NCBI RefSeq assembly: GCF_033001325.1
Contig: NZ_CP133111.1
Span: 4,356,501-4,420,500 of the forward strand
Reading direction: 5' to 3'
Origin: Rhodopseudomonas sp. BAL398
GTDB lineage: Bacteria > Pseudomonadota > Alphaproteobacteria > Rhizobiales > Xanthobacteraceae
DNA length: 64,000 nucleotides
The notes beneath the pieces were generated by a model. It worked only from the letters and a program-made list of their open reading frames with translations, searched no databases and was not told where the DNA came from. Made by a program: the position numbers and the translations under genes. This document shows positions 54,583 through 62,390 of the stretch, one piece after another (the first letter of the stretch is position 1; the number at the start of each line of letters is the position of its first letter).

Positions 54583-56274
54583 TCAGCTGCTCTGTGCCAC
54601 CGTGGACGGTTGCGATGGGGCGCCTTGCTGGTTGTCGGCCGCCGAAGCGGCCGGTTTCGGCAGCGCGATTCCCTTGTCGCGCGTGACATAGACGGTTTGC
54701 GACGGGAAGGCGAAGCCGGTTCCTTCGTCCTCGATCAGCTCCATCAGGCGCAGGATCAGATCCTCTTTGACCTCGAGAAAATCGTCGTAATTGATGGCGT
54801 GGACATAGGCGAAGATCTCGACCTGCAGCGAGATCGAACCCAGTCCAATCAGCCGAACCCGCGCCGGATCGTCGTCGACGCGCGGATGGTCGAGCAGCAT
54901 TTTTCGCATCGCGGCCAGAACGTTGCGCATCTGATCCGGGGTGGTTTCGTAGCGCAGGTCGAGAATCGGATGAAACCAGAACTTGTCGCGTCGGCTGTAA
55001 TTCTCGATCTGCAACGAAGCCAGCTGGCCGTTGGGCACCGTCACCAGCGTCCGCTCGAGCGTCCGGATTCGGGTCGAGCGCATGCCGATATCCTCGACCG
55101 TGCCGATGGTCTCGCCGAAGCGGCAGAAATCGCCGACGCGGATCGGCTGATCGGCCACCAGGGTCAGGCTGCCGACCAGATGTTCGATGGTCTTCTGCGC
55201 GCCCAAAGCGATGGCCAGGCCGCCGATGCCGAGAGCGGCGAGGCCGGCGGTGACGTTGAACCCCAGCGCGTCGAGGCCGGCGATCGCCGCGAAGGCGAAA
55301 ATCGCGAATTTGACGCTTCGCCTGATGAAGGTCACCGCCGAGAGCATCGACAATCGGCCGCGCAGCGTCATGCGGTCGGTGGCGAATTCGCCAAAGGCGT
55401 CGACGACGCGCCAAACGATCCAGGAGATCGCGATCCAGCCTAGCAATTCGGTGGCGCTGGCCAGATGTTGCCGCGCGATAATCGAAACGCCGAGCAGAAC
55501 CGTCGCGAGCCACAGCGCCCAAGTGGTCAGCAGCACCCGGATCGGTCGCGCCGACGCCAGCAGCACGCGCCGGATCCGCGAGTCGGTGAAACGGTTGTGG
55601 AAGTGGAACACCGCCAGCCAGATTCCGCCGGTCACCAGCCAGACCAGTGCGTAGGCCAGCATGGCGAGCACGACGATCGCCAGCCAATGACCGATCGGCG
55701 CCCCTGCGAACTGGTTGTCGCGCAGGACGTCCGGAAGTATCCGGTCGATGCGGCTGGAAATCACCGTGCGCGAGAGCTCCGGAAGCTCCGCCACGGTTTT
55801 GGCGGACACCAGCCAGATCTTTCCGTTGTCGCGTTCGACCCGCTCGGCCAACAGGTCGACATTGCCGTTAATGGTCCGGATCGCGCCAAATTTTTCCTGA
55901 TTCGGCATCAGGCCGTCGTCCTGATCGCCCGCAGGCGCGGTACTCAGACCCAGTCGGGAGATGATGTATCCGCCCTGATCGAGGACGCGCTGCAACTGTC
56001 GTGCGGCACTCGGCCCCCAGGTGTCCTTTTCCTTGCTGAGGTCGAGATATTCGGCGGCGCGCTCGTAATTGTGTTCGGCGAGCGCGCCCAGGAATCCCGC
56101 AACCATTCCGGCCGGGGTTTCGCGGCCGAGCGGATCGGCCGCAGGCGCGGCCGGCGCAGCTGCGTTGGTATTGGCGCCATTGGGTACCGGAAGCTGCGCA
56201 AACGCCGCGGTCGCCACCAGCATCGCCCACACGATGATCATCGATCGAATTGTTGCCCGTGTCAGCAGATGCAA
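54583..56274 (-). CDS. MscS-family mechanosensitive channel with periplasmic N-terminal domain
   Basis: A 563-residue channel. A Sec signal (MIIVWAMLVATAAFA) leads into a roughly 170-residue periplasmic domain, then five or so membrane helices, with the pore-lining TM3 at LAALGIGGLAIALGAQKTIEHLVGSL and the MscS beta domain after it (DQPIRVGDFCRFGETIGTVEDIG in pieces). The TTG at 56274 has AAGGA six bases upstream and gives a normal signal peptide; ATG at 56241 would cut it short. It probably releases osmolytes on osmotic down-shock. Confidence 0.87.
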   Translation of the reverse strand: MHLLTRATIRSMIIVWAMLVATAAFAQLPVPNGANTNAAAPAAPAADPLGRETPAGMVAGFLGALAEHNYERAAEYLDLSKEKDTWGPSAARQLQRVLDQGGYIISRLGLSTAPAGDQDDGLMPNQEKFGAIRTINGNVDLLAERVERDNGKIWLVSAKTVAELPELSRTVISSRIDRILPDVLRDNQFAGAPIGHWLAIVVLAMLAYALVWLVTGGIWLAVFHFHNRFTDSRIRRVLLASARPIRVLLTTWALWLATVLLGVSIIARQHLASATELLGWIAISWIVWRVVDAFGEFATDRMTLRGRLSMLSAVTFIRRSVKFAIFAFAAIAGLDALGFNVTAGLAALGIGGLAIALGAQKTIEHLVGSLTLVADQPIRVGDFCRFGETIGTVEDIGMRSTRIRTLERTLVTVPNGQLASLQIENYSRRDKFWFHPILDLRYETTPDQMRNVLAAMRKMLLDHPRVDDDPARVRLIGLGSISLQVEIFAYVHAINYDDFLEVKEDLILRLMELIEDEGTGFAFPSQTVYVTRDKGIALPKPAASAADNQQGAPSQPSTVAQSS

Positions 56275-56553
56275 GATGGATCCTTTCGAAAAGAATTCAG
56301 GTCGGCGGATAGCTTGCCGGGTTTGCGCGGGGTAGCTGGCCGGTCGCGAGGGGTGCGGCAAGGCGTCGCCGGGTGAAGAGTAGCACGGAGGGACGGATCG
56401 GGTTCCGAACGAAGGCTGATATCGTAAACGTCCGCCAATGGTCCTGATCGATCGCATCCGGTTGCGCAGGGGCGCGCGGCCCATCGCCTACGGGACAATT
56501 TGGCCAGCACTGTGGTCGCCGCGGCCCGCGTCGGCCCGGGCTCTAGGAGCCAT

Positions 56554-56645
56554 TCCGGTTCTGATAGAATCAGAACCGGAGCTCTAGATTCTTATTTTGA
56601 CGCGTTTTCTTCACGCGAACCGGAACCCACTTTGCTCGAAAACGC
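56554..56645. repeat. Repeat element with CCGGTTCTGAT hairpin
   Basis: CCGGTTCTGAT / ATCAGAACCGG (56554-56578) is a perfect 11-base stem with a 3-base loop. The segment to 56645 (ACGCGTTTTCTTCACGCG, then GAACCGGAACCC..CGAAAACGCTCT) belongs to a repeat common in this bacterial group and shares words with 51530-51576. It lies just past the end of the gene at 56647. The rest of the 56275-56646 gap holds the presumed promoter of the MscS gene and nothing else I can identify. Confidence 0.75.
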
Positions 56646-56646
56646 T

Positions 56647-57990
56647 CTATTCCGGCTGGTTCATCGTCTCGATCACCCGCAGCCGGCTCTGATAGGCCGC
56701 AAACAGGCAATCCTCGTCGCGGCCGCAATCGTCGCGCTTGCGCAGCCAGGCGCGCTGCTCGTCCTTGAAGGCGCGGAGGTCGGCCGCGCTGCCACCGACC
56801 GCCGGTGAGGTGATATTGCCGAGCGCGATGGCGTAACCGGCATTCAGCGCCTTATCCAGCGAGGCAAGCCGATTATTGGCGCAGATCGTGTGTTCGGCGG
56901 CGGAATTGGCCGCTATGCAATCGAAACTTGGTGAAATCCGCTGCCGGGGGGCGACGACCGGGGCGCTGCCGGGAAGCCAATCTGCAACCACCAGCACCGC
57001 GCCATCCTCGCCGCTGAATTTGCTGGTCGAGATCAGCAGTGCGCCCCTGGCGAAGATGGCCGCGCGCGGTGCGAAGCTCCCGGTGCTCAGGGTGATGGTC
57101 CGCTGCAGAGCCAGGTTCCGGGCCGAAAACACCCAGATCGTGCCCTTGTCACCCAGCGCCACCACATGATCGTCATTGCTGATGATCTTCGTGACCAGCT
57201 GCGACACCGACGCCCGGTGCAGTTCGCCCCTTCTGTCCGGATCGAGCATGATCACCAGACCGTCATCGGTACTGCCGTCGACGCGCCCGCCAGCGAAGAT
57301 ATTGCGGGAATTGCCCGAGATCGCCCAGAGCGACGCGCCGTCGACCCTGACCGATGTGGCGTCCAGCGTGTCCTGATCGACTACCGTCAGCGCGGGACCG
57401 CGCGCATGGGCGACCCAGATCTGGTTGCTATGCGCGGTCAGCGCCTGACCCCATTCGCCGAGGATCCCGGTCTGGTTCTGGCGGCCGCCGCGGTCGACCC
57501 GGATAAGACGGCTGGAGTCGGAACTGCAGCTGGGCAGGGTCAGCACCCATAATGCGCGCCCGCCATCGATCATGGCTTGCGGGCATTCGGCCAGTTTGGT
57601 CAATGTGCCGCGGCGTCCATTGGCCGATTGCCGCCAGATCCGCTTGTCGGTGACTACCAAAGCGTAGACATCGCCGTCGCCCGACGCGGCGAGGTCGACC
57701 GGCAGTCGGCCGACCTTGACGTGTTCGACCACGCGGCCTTCGGCAAGGTCGATCCTGGCGAGGCTGCGCTGACCGCTCTCGGCGGCCCATAATGATTTGC
57801 CGTCAAAGGCGATGCCTTCCGCCCATTTGCCGATTTCGATCACGGTGGGGGTCAGGACCACCTGTTCGGCCGCCGCTTTGTCCGCGACCTTGGCACAATT
57901 GGCGTCGGCGCCACACGGTTTCTGCGCCGAGGCCGGTGTGGCGAGCGCGCTCAACATCCCGCAGATCACCAAAATGGCCGCGAAGCGCAT
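56647..57990 (-). CDS. Secreted beta-propeller protein with C-terminal LprI-like domain
   Basis: A 447-residue exported protein. After a signal (FAAILVICGMLSALATPASA) come repeated WD/NHL-like blades (IAFDGKSLWAAESG, VDLAASGDGDVYALVV, HSNQIWVAHARG, ASLWAISGNSRNIFAGG) making a likely six- or seven-bladed propeller to about residue 350. The last 90 residues form an LprI/DUF1311-type domain (FDCIAANSAAEHTICANN ... EQRAWLRKRDDCG) with the Cys spacing of lysozyme-inhibitor-related proteins. ATG at 57990 follows AGGGAGAC; GTG at 58020 is rejected. Confidence 0.78.
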   Translation of the reverse strand: MRFAAILVICGMLSALATPASAQKPCGADANCAKVADKAAAEQVVLTPTVIEIGKWAEGIAFDGKSLWAAESGQRSLARIDLAEGRVVEHVKVGRLPVDLAASGDGDVYALVVTDKRIWRQSANGRRGTLTKLAECPQAMIDGGRALWVLTLPSCSSDSSRLIRVDRGGRQNQTGILGEWGQALTAHSNQIWVAHARGPALTVVDQDTLDATSVRVDGASLWAISGNSRNIFAGGRVDGSTDDGLVIMLDPDRRGELHRASVSQLVTKIISNDDHVVALGDKGTIWVFSARNLALQRTITLSTGSFAPRAAIFARGALLISTSKFSGEDGAVLVVADWLPGSAPVVAPRQRISPSFDCIAANSAAEHTICANNRLASLDKALNAGYAIALGNITSPAVGGSAADLRAFKDEQRAWLRKRDDCGRDEDCLFAAYQSRLRVIETMNQPE

Positions 57991-58253
57991 TTGCGTTGTC
58001 TCCCTAGACAATTTGAACACGCAGTCGGATCATGCGCGAGCCCCATTAGGCGAGGGCGGCGCGTCATGGCAAGCGCGAACCGCAGGCGCCGGCACTGCGC
58101 AGTTTGTTCTGGCGCTGACGCCGCCGCGGTCCGACAGTCCTGCCGCCGCCTGTTCGCCGATGGTTGGATGGGCCTGCGCCGGTCAACCGACTACACCCAA
58201 TGGATCAGCCTGTTCGCGCCCGCAGGGCGCGGTCGTCAACAGAAAGGACCGTG

Positions 58254-59807
58254 ATGAGCTCCCGCGTTCTCGCTTCCCATCTTCGCAGCAAGATTATGAC
58301 GGCCGCCGAAGCCGCGGCCCTGATCCCCTCCGGCGCCAATGTCGGCATGAGCGGCTTCACCGGCTCCGGTTACCCGAAGCGGCTGCCGCAGGCGCTGGCC
58401 GAGCGCATCAACGCCCATCACGCCCGCGGCGAGAAATTCAAGGTCGGGGTCTGGACCGGCGCCTCGACGGCGCCCGAACTCGACGGCGCTTTGGCCAAGG
58501 TCGATGGCATCGAAATGCGGCTGCCCTATCAATCCGACCCGACCTGCCGCGAACGTATCAACGCCGGCAAGATGGAATATATCGATATCCATCTGTCGCA
58601 TGTTGCCCAGCACGTCTGGTTCGGCTTTCTCGGCAAGCTCGATATCGCGGTGGTCGAGGTCGCCGGCATTCGCGAGGACGGCAGCCTGATCCCGTCATCC
58701 TCGATCGGCAACAACAAGACCTGGCTCGATCGTGCCGACAAGGTGATCCTGGAGGTGAATTCCTGGCAGGACATGCGCTTCGAGGGCATGCACGACATCT
58801 ATTACGGCACCGAGCTGCCGCCGCATCGCAAGCCGATTCCGATCGTCGCCACCGCGGACCGCATCGGCGAGAAATATTTCCGCTGCGACCCCGACAAGAT
58901 CGTCGCCATCGTCGAGACCGATGTGCCGGATCGCAATTCGGCGTTCTCTCCGCCCGACGAGATCTCCAATGCGATCGCCGGCCATATTCTCGAATTTCTC
59001 CAGCACGAGGTGAAGGTCGGCCGGCTGCCGCCGAGCCTGTTGCCGTTGCAATCCGGCGTCGGCAATGTCGCCAATGCGGTGATGGCGGGGCTGGAGACCG
59101 GCCCGTTCGAGAATATGACCGCCTATACCGAGGTGCTGCAGGACGGCATGCTGCGGCTGATCCGCCAGGGCAAGCTGACCCACGCCTCGGCGACCGCGCT
59201 GTCGCTGAGCACGGAGGCGCATGCCGAATTCATCCGCGACATCGAATTCTATCGCGAGCGCATCGTGTTCCGGCCGCAGGAGATCTCCAACCATCCAGAG
59301 GTGGTGCGCCGGCTCGGGGTGATCGCGATGAACGGGCTGATCGAGGCCGACATTTACGGCAACGTCAATTCGACCCACATCATGGGCACCAGCATCATGA
59401 ACGGCATCGGCGGCTCCGGCGATTTCGCCCGCAATGCCTATCTGTCGTTCTTCATGACGCCGTCGGTGGCCAAGGGCGGCGCGATCTCCTGCATTGTGCC
59501 GATGGCCTCGCATGTCGATCACACCGAACACGACGTCCAGGTGATCGTCACCGAACAGGGGCTGGCCGATCTGCGTGGATTATCGCCGAAGGCGCGGGCC
59601 CAGGTCATCATCGCCAATTGCGCGCATCCGACATTCAAGCCGGCGCTGCAGGAATATTTCGACCGCGCCAAGCAGGTCTCGCCGGGCCTGCATACGCCGC
59701 ACATCATCGAGGAGGCGCTGACCTACCTGCCGAACTGGATCGCCCACAAGGCCGCGCGCGAGGCCTGGCGCGACGATTCGGTGGTGCAGGCCGACGCCTG
59801 GCGCTGA
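58254..59807 (+). CDS. Acetyl-CoA hydrolase/CoA-transferase family protein
   Basis: A 517-residue class I CoA transferase of the Ach1/SCACT type. The N-terminal half has GSGYPKRLPQALAERI; the C-terminal half carries the catalytic Glu E434 in VIVTEQGLADLRGLSP and the GGSGDFARNAYLS oxyanion region. Such enzymes move CoA between succinate, acetate or propionate rather than simply hydrolysing it. ATG at 58254 follows AAAGGA. It is monocistronic, with 263 bases upstream and repeat elements after it. Confidence 0.92.
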   Translation: MSSRVLASHLRSKIMTAAEAAALIPSGANVGMSGFTGSGYPKRLPQALAERINAHHARGEKFKVGVWTGASTAPELDGALAKVDGIEMRLPYQSDPTCRERINAGKMEYIDIHLSHVAQHVWFGFLGKLDIAVVEVAGIREDGSLIPSSSIGNNKTWLDRADKVILEVNSWQDMRFEGMHDIYYGTELPPHRKPIPIVATADRIGEKYFRCDPDKIVAIVETDVPDRNSAFSPPDEISNAIAGHILEFLQHEVKVGRLPPSLLPLQSGVGNVANAVMAGLETGPFENMTAYTEVLQDGMLRLIRQGKLTHASATALSLSTEAHAEFIRDIEFYRERIVFRPQEISNHPEVVRRLGVIAMNGLIEADIYGNVNSTHIMGTSIMNGIGGSGDFARNAYLSFFMTPSVAKGGAISCIVPMASHVDHTEHDVQVIVTEQGLADLRGLSPKARAQVIIANCAHPTFKPALQEYFDRAKQVSPGLHTPHIIEEALTYLPNWIAHKAAREAWRDDSVVQADAWR

Positions 59808-59816
59808 GGGCGCATT

Positions 59817-59903
59817 CGTCATTGCGAGGCGCGAAGCGACGAAGGAATCCGGCAGCCGCACGTGATGCCGCCCCTGGATTGCTTCGCTCCGCTCGCAATG
59901 ACG
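59817..59903. repeat. Palindromic repeat (CGTCATTGCGAG family), copy 2
   Basis: CGTCATTGCGAGGCGCGAAGCG at the left is matched by CGCTCCGCTCGCAATGACG at the right, around GGAATCC and GGATTGC arms. It starts nine bases after the stop of the CoA-transferase gene. Same family as 48643 and 59943. Confidence 0.85.
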
Positions 59904-59942
59904 GAGGGAGGTGCGGCACCGGCATGCCGGGGAGGTCCTACT

Positions 59943-60023
59943 CGTCATTGCGAGGAGCGAAGCGACGAAGCAATCCAGGGGCGGCCTGCACTGGCGCTGC
60001 GGATTGTTCGCTTCGCTCGCAAC
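59943..60023. repeat. Palindromic repeat (CGTCATTGCGAG family), copy 3, right end truncated
   Basis: Begins CGTCATTGCGAGGAGCGAAG and proceeds through GAAGCAATCCAGG, but its right arm ends as GCTTCGCTCGCAAC and lacks the final ATGACG, running instead into the last codons of the alcohol dehydrogenase at 60029. With copy 2 it forms a direct repeat 126 bases apart. Confidence 0.8.
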
Positions 60024-60028
60024 ATCGG

Positions 60029-61012
60029 CTACGGCACCAGCACCGCGGCGCCGAGCAATTCGCCGCGGCGCAGCCTCGCGATCACCTCATTGGCCTCACT
60101 GAGCGGAAACGCCGTGGTCTGGGTACGAATGCCGGCTTCGGCGGCGACTTTCAGAAAATCCACGCCATCTTGCCGCGTCAGATTGGCGACCGAGATCAGT
60201 TGCCGCTCGCCCCACAGGATGTCGTAGGGGAAGGACGGGATGTCGCTCATGTGGATGCCGGCGCAGACCACGCGGCCGCCCTTGCGCACCGCGCGCAGCG
60301 CCATGGGCACCAGCTCGCCGGCCGCCGCATAGATGATCGCGGCGTCGAGCGGCGCGTCCGGCAGCTGGTCCGATGGGCCGGCCCAGACCGCGCCGAGGCT
60401 GCGGGCGAAATCCTGCGCGGCGTCGTCGCCGCTGCGGGTGAAGGCGTAGACCGCGCGGCCCTGCCAGCGCGCCACCTGCGCCACGATATGACCGGCCGCC
60501 CCGAAGCCATAGAGGCCGAGCCGCTCGGCATCGCCGGCCATCACCAGCGAGCGCCAGCCGATCAGCCCGGCGCACAGCAGCGGCGCCGCCGCGACGTCGT
60601 CGCCCAATTCGCCGAGCGGAAAGGCATAGCGGGCGTCGGCAATGGCGTGGCTGGCGAAGCCGCCGTCGCGCGTATAGCCGGTGAACAGTGGCGCGTCGCA
60701 CAGGTTCTCCATGCCGGCGCGACAATAGCGGCAGCTCCCGCAAGTATGGCCGAGCCAGGGAATCCCGACGCGATCGCCGACCCGGTGGTCGGTGACGCCC
60801 TCGCCGATCAGGTCGACGCGGCCGACGATCTCGTGGCCGGGAATGATCGGGTAGGGGATGGCGGGCAATTCGCCGTCGAGCACATGCAGGTCGGTGCGGC
60901 ACACGCCGCAGGCGCTGACCTTGACCCGGATCTGCCCCTCGCCGGGGCGCGGGTCATCGCGCTGGCGCAGCCGCAGCGGCGTGCCCGGCGCCTCGAGCAC
61001 CATCGCCTGCAT
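60029..61012 (-). CDS. Zinc-dependent alcohol dehydrogenase
   Basis: A 327-residue MDR enzyme with zinc. The catalytic Cys is in SACGVCRTDLHV, GHEIVGRVD supplies His/Glu, and the structural zinc uses the four-Cys lobe CGSCRYCRAGMENLC. A Rossmann motif GFGAAGHIVAQVA follows near residue 175. It resembles AdhA-type propanol-preferring dehydrogenases. ATG at 61012 follows GGAGG with 6-base spacing. The acyltransferase gene ends 71 bases upstream on the same strand. Confidence 0.9.
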   Translation of the reverse strand: MQAMVLEAPGTPLRLRQRDDPRPGEGQIRVKVSACGVCRTDLHVLDGELPAIPYPIIPGHEIVGRVDLIGEGVTDHRVGDRVGIPWLGHTCGSCRYCRAGMENLCDAPLFTGYTRDGGFASHAIADARYAFPLGELGDDVAAAPLLCAGLIGWRSLVMAGDAERLGLYGFGAAGHIVAQVARWQGRAVYAFTRSGDDAAQDFARSLGAVWAGPSDQLPDAPLDAAIIYAAAGELVPMALRAVRKGGRVVCAGIHMSDIPSFPYDILWGERQLISVANLTRQDGVDFLKVAAEAGIRTQTTAFPLSEANEVIARLRRGELLGAAVLVP

Positions 61013-61083
61013 GGCGATCCTCCAAGCTAATGGCCGTGGTAGATCATAGCATGCCGGCGTGACCGCGACATCGGCAAGCCCGG

Positions 61084-62139
61084 CTACTCCGCCGGCTGCA
61101 ACGCGCCGCGCTTCTGCTTCGGCGCGATCCAGAAGGCATCGGGCCGCTCGAACAGGAAGGTCGCGCCGGTGCGCAGCGCCAGCCGCCAGATCGCCAGCGC
61201 GCCGACAACGCCGACCATGGTGACGATCAGCGCGATCGTGCCGATGTCGAGGAAGTCGGCGAATTTCAGCAACAGCGTTCGGGTGATCGCCATCGGCAGG
61301 AAGAACGCCAGATAGATCACGATCGAATGCTCGCCGCAGAACCGCAGCCCGTTGAGCCAATGCGCGCGCGCCAGCAGCGTGCCGGTCACGATGATGGCGC
61401 AGGCTCCGGACAGGCCAAGCGCCAGCGAGATCAGCGGCCATTCGCTGACGCCGGCATAGACCAGCCCGGCATCGAGCGCCGCCCACAGCGCCAGGCCGGC
61501 GAGCGCCACAGCTGGTCGCGCCCGGGCACGATCCGACAGCGCGAACACCTGGGTCGCAAACAGATAGCCGGAATAGAAATACACAAAGCGCGCGGCGAAT
61601 TCGTCCGGCACCATCCAGCCGGTCGAAACATGCAGCGATTCCAGCAAGGCCGCGACCGCCCAGATCGCCAGCGGCGGCCAGCGCCGCGTCGCCTTGGTGA
61701 CCACGAAGAAGATCGGCAGCAGATAGATGAACCACAGCGTGCCGAACGGATCGATGAAGGACACCAGGTACAATTTTCCGACGCCGAGCCAGCCCATCTC
61801 GGCGGCGAAGCCCGGCGCCTTGAAGCCGAACTGGATCGTCACCCACAGCACATAGAAATAGGCGAAGTGCACCACCTTGCGGTCGAGATAAGTGCGCCAG
61901 TCGCGGTCGATCACCACTGCCAGGAACAGACCGGAGATCAGGAAGAAATCCGGCATCCTGAACGGCTTGGCGAAGGCGACCACCAGATGCATGTAGCCGG
62001 TCTGGCCGGCGGCGGCCTCGACGCCCAGCACCGAATGCATCATCACCACCATGACGATGCAGATGCCCTTGGCGTAATCCACCCAGTCGACCCGCGCCGG
62101 CGACCCGGTGCGAGCGGTTACTGTGCCGGTTGCGGTCAT
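61084..62139 (-). CDS. Acyltransferase family 3 membrane protein
   Basis: A 351-residue integral membrane protein with about ten helices. The N-terminal VDWVDYAKGICIVMVVMMHS carries the family's catalytic-type Asp/His region, and RMPDFFLISGLFLA follows; the C-terminus is LRFCGEHSIVIYLAFFLPMAI and a charged tail. Members acylate surface sugars, glucans or lipids. No sugar-synthesis genes are nearby. ATG at 62139. Confidence 0.87.
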   Translation of the reverse strand: MTATGTVTARTGSPARVDWVDYAKGICIVMVVMMHSVLGVEAAAGQTGYMHLVVAFAKPFRMPDFFLISGLFLAVVIDRDWRTYLDRKVVHFAYFYVLWVTIQFGFKAPGFAAEMGWLGVGKLYLVSFIDPFGTLWFIYLLPIFFVVTKATRRWPPLAIWAVAALLESLHVSTGWMVPDEFAARFVYFYSGYLFATQVFALSDRARARPAVALAGLALWAALDAGLVYAGVSEWPLISLALGLSGACAIIVTGTLLARAHWLNGLRFCGEHSIVIYLAFFLPMAITRTLLLKFADFLDIGTIALIVTMVGVVGALAIWRLALRTGATFLFERPDAFWIAPKQKRGALQPAE

Positions 62140-62334
62140 CTTTGTCCCTCTTTGGCGCGGCCCCGGCGCAGTATCCGGTGGAACAGTTGCGATCTTGTTT
62201 CAACGATCAAGGAATGTGCCACGCGCGGCGGCTCACATTGCCGCGATGAGCATTTGGTTAAGGCGCGTTAAGGATTTCCAGCCCCACCGCGCCTGATCCG
62301 AATCCTGTGACCCATCAATTGCCAAGAAGGATGG

Positions 62335-62357
62335 ATACGCGGGTCAAGCCCGCGTAT
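62335..62357. repeat. Perfect 9-base stem-loop before hrpB
   Basis: ATACGCGGG and CCCGCGTAT flank TCAAG. It lies between an in-frame ATG (62331) and the preferred hrpB start, so it may be a small dispersed repeat in the leader, or the loop of a 5' UTR structure. Confidence 0.7.
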
Positions 62358-62390
62358 GACGCCGCATTGGTGGACAGGCTGGGACCAATT

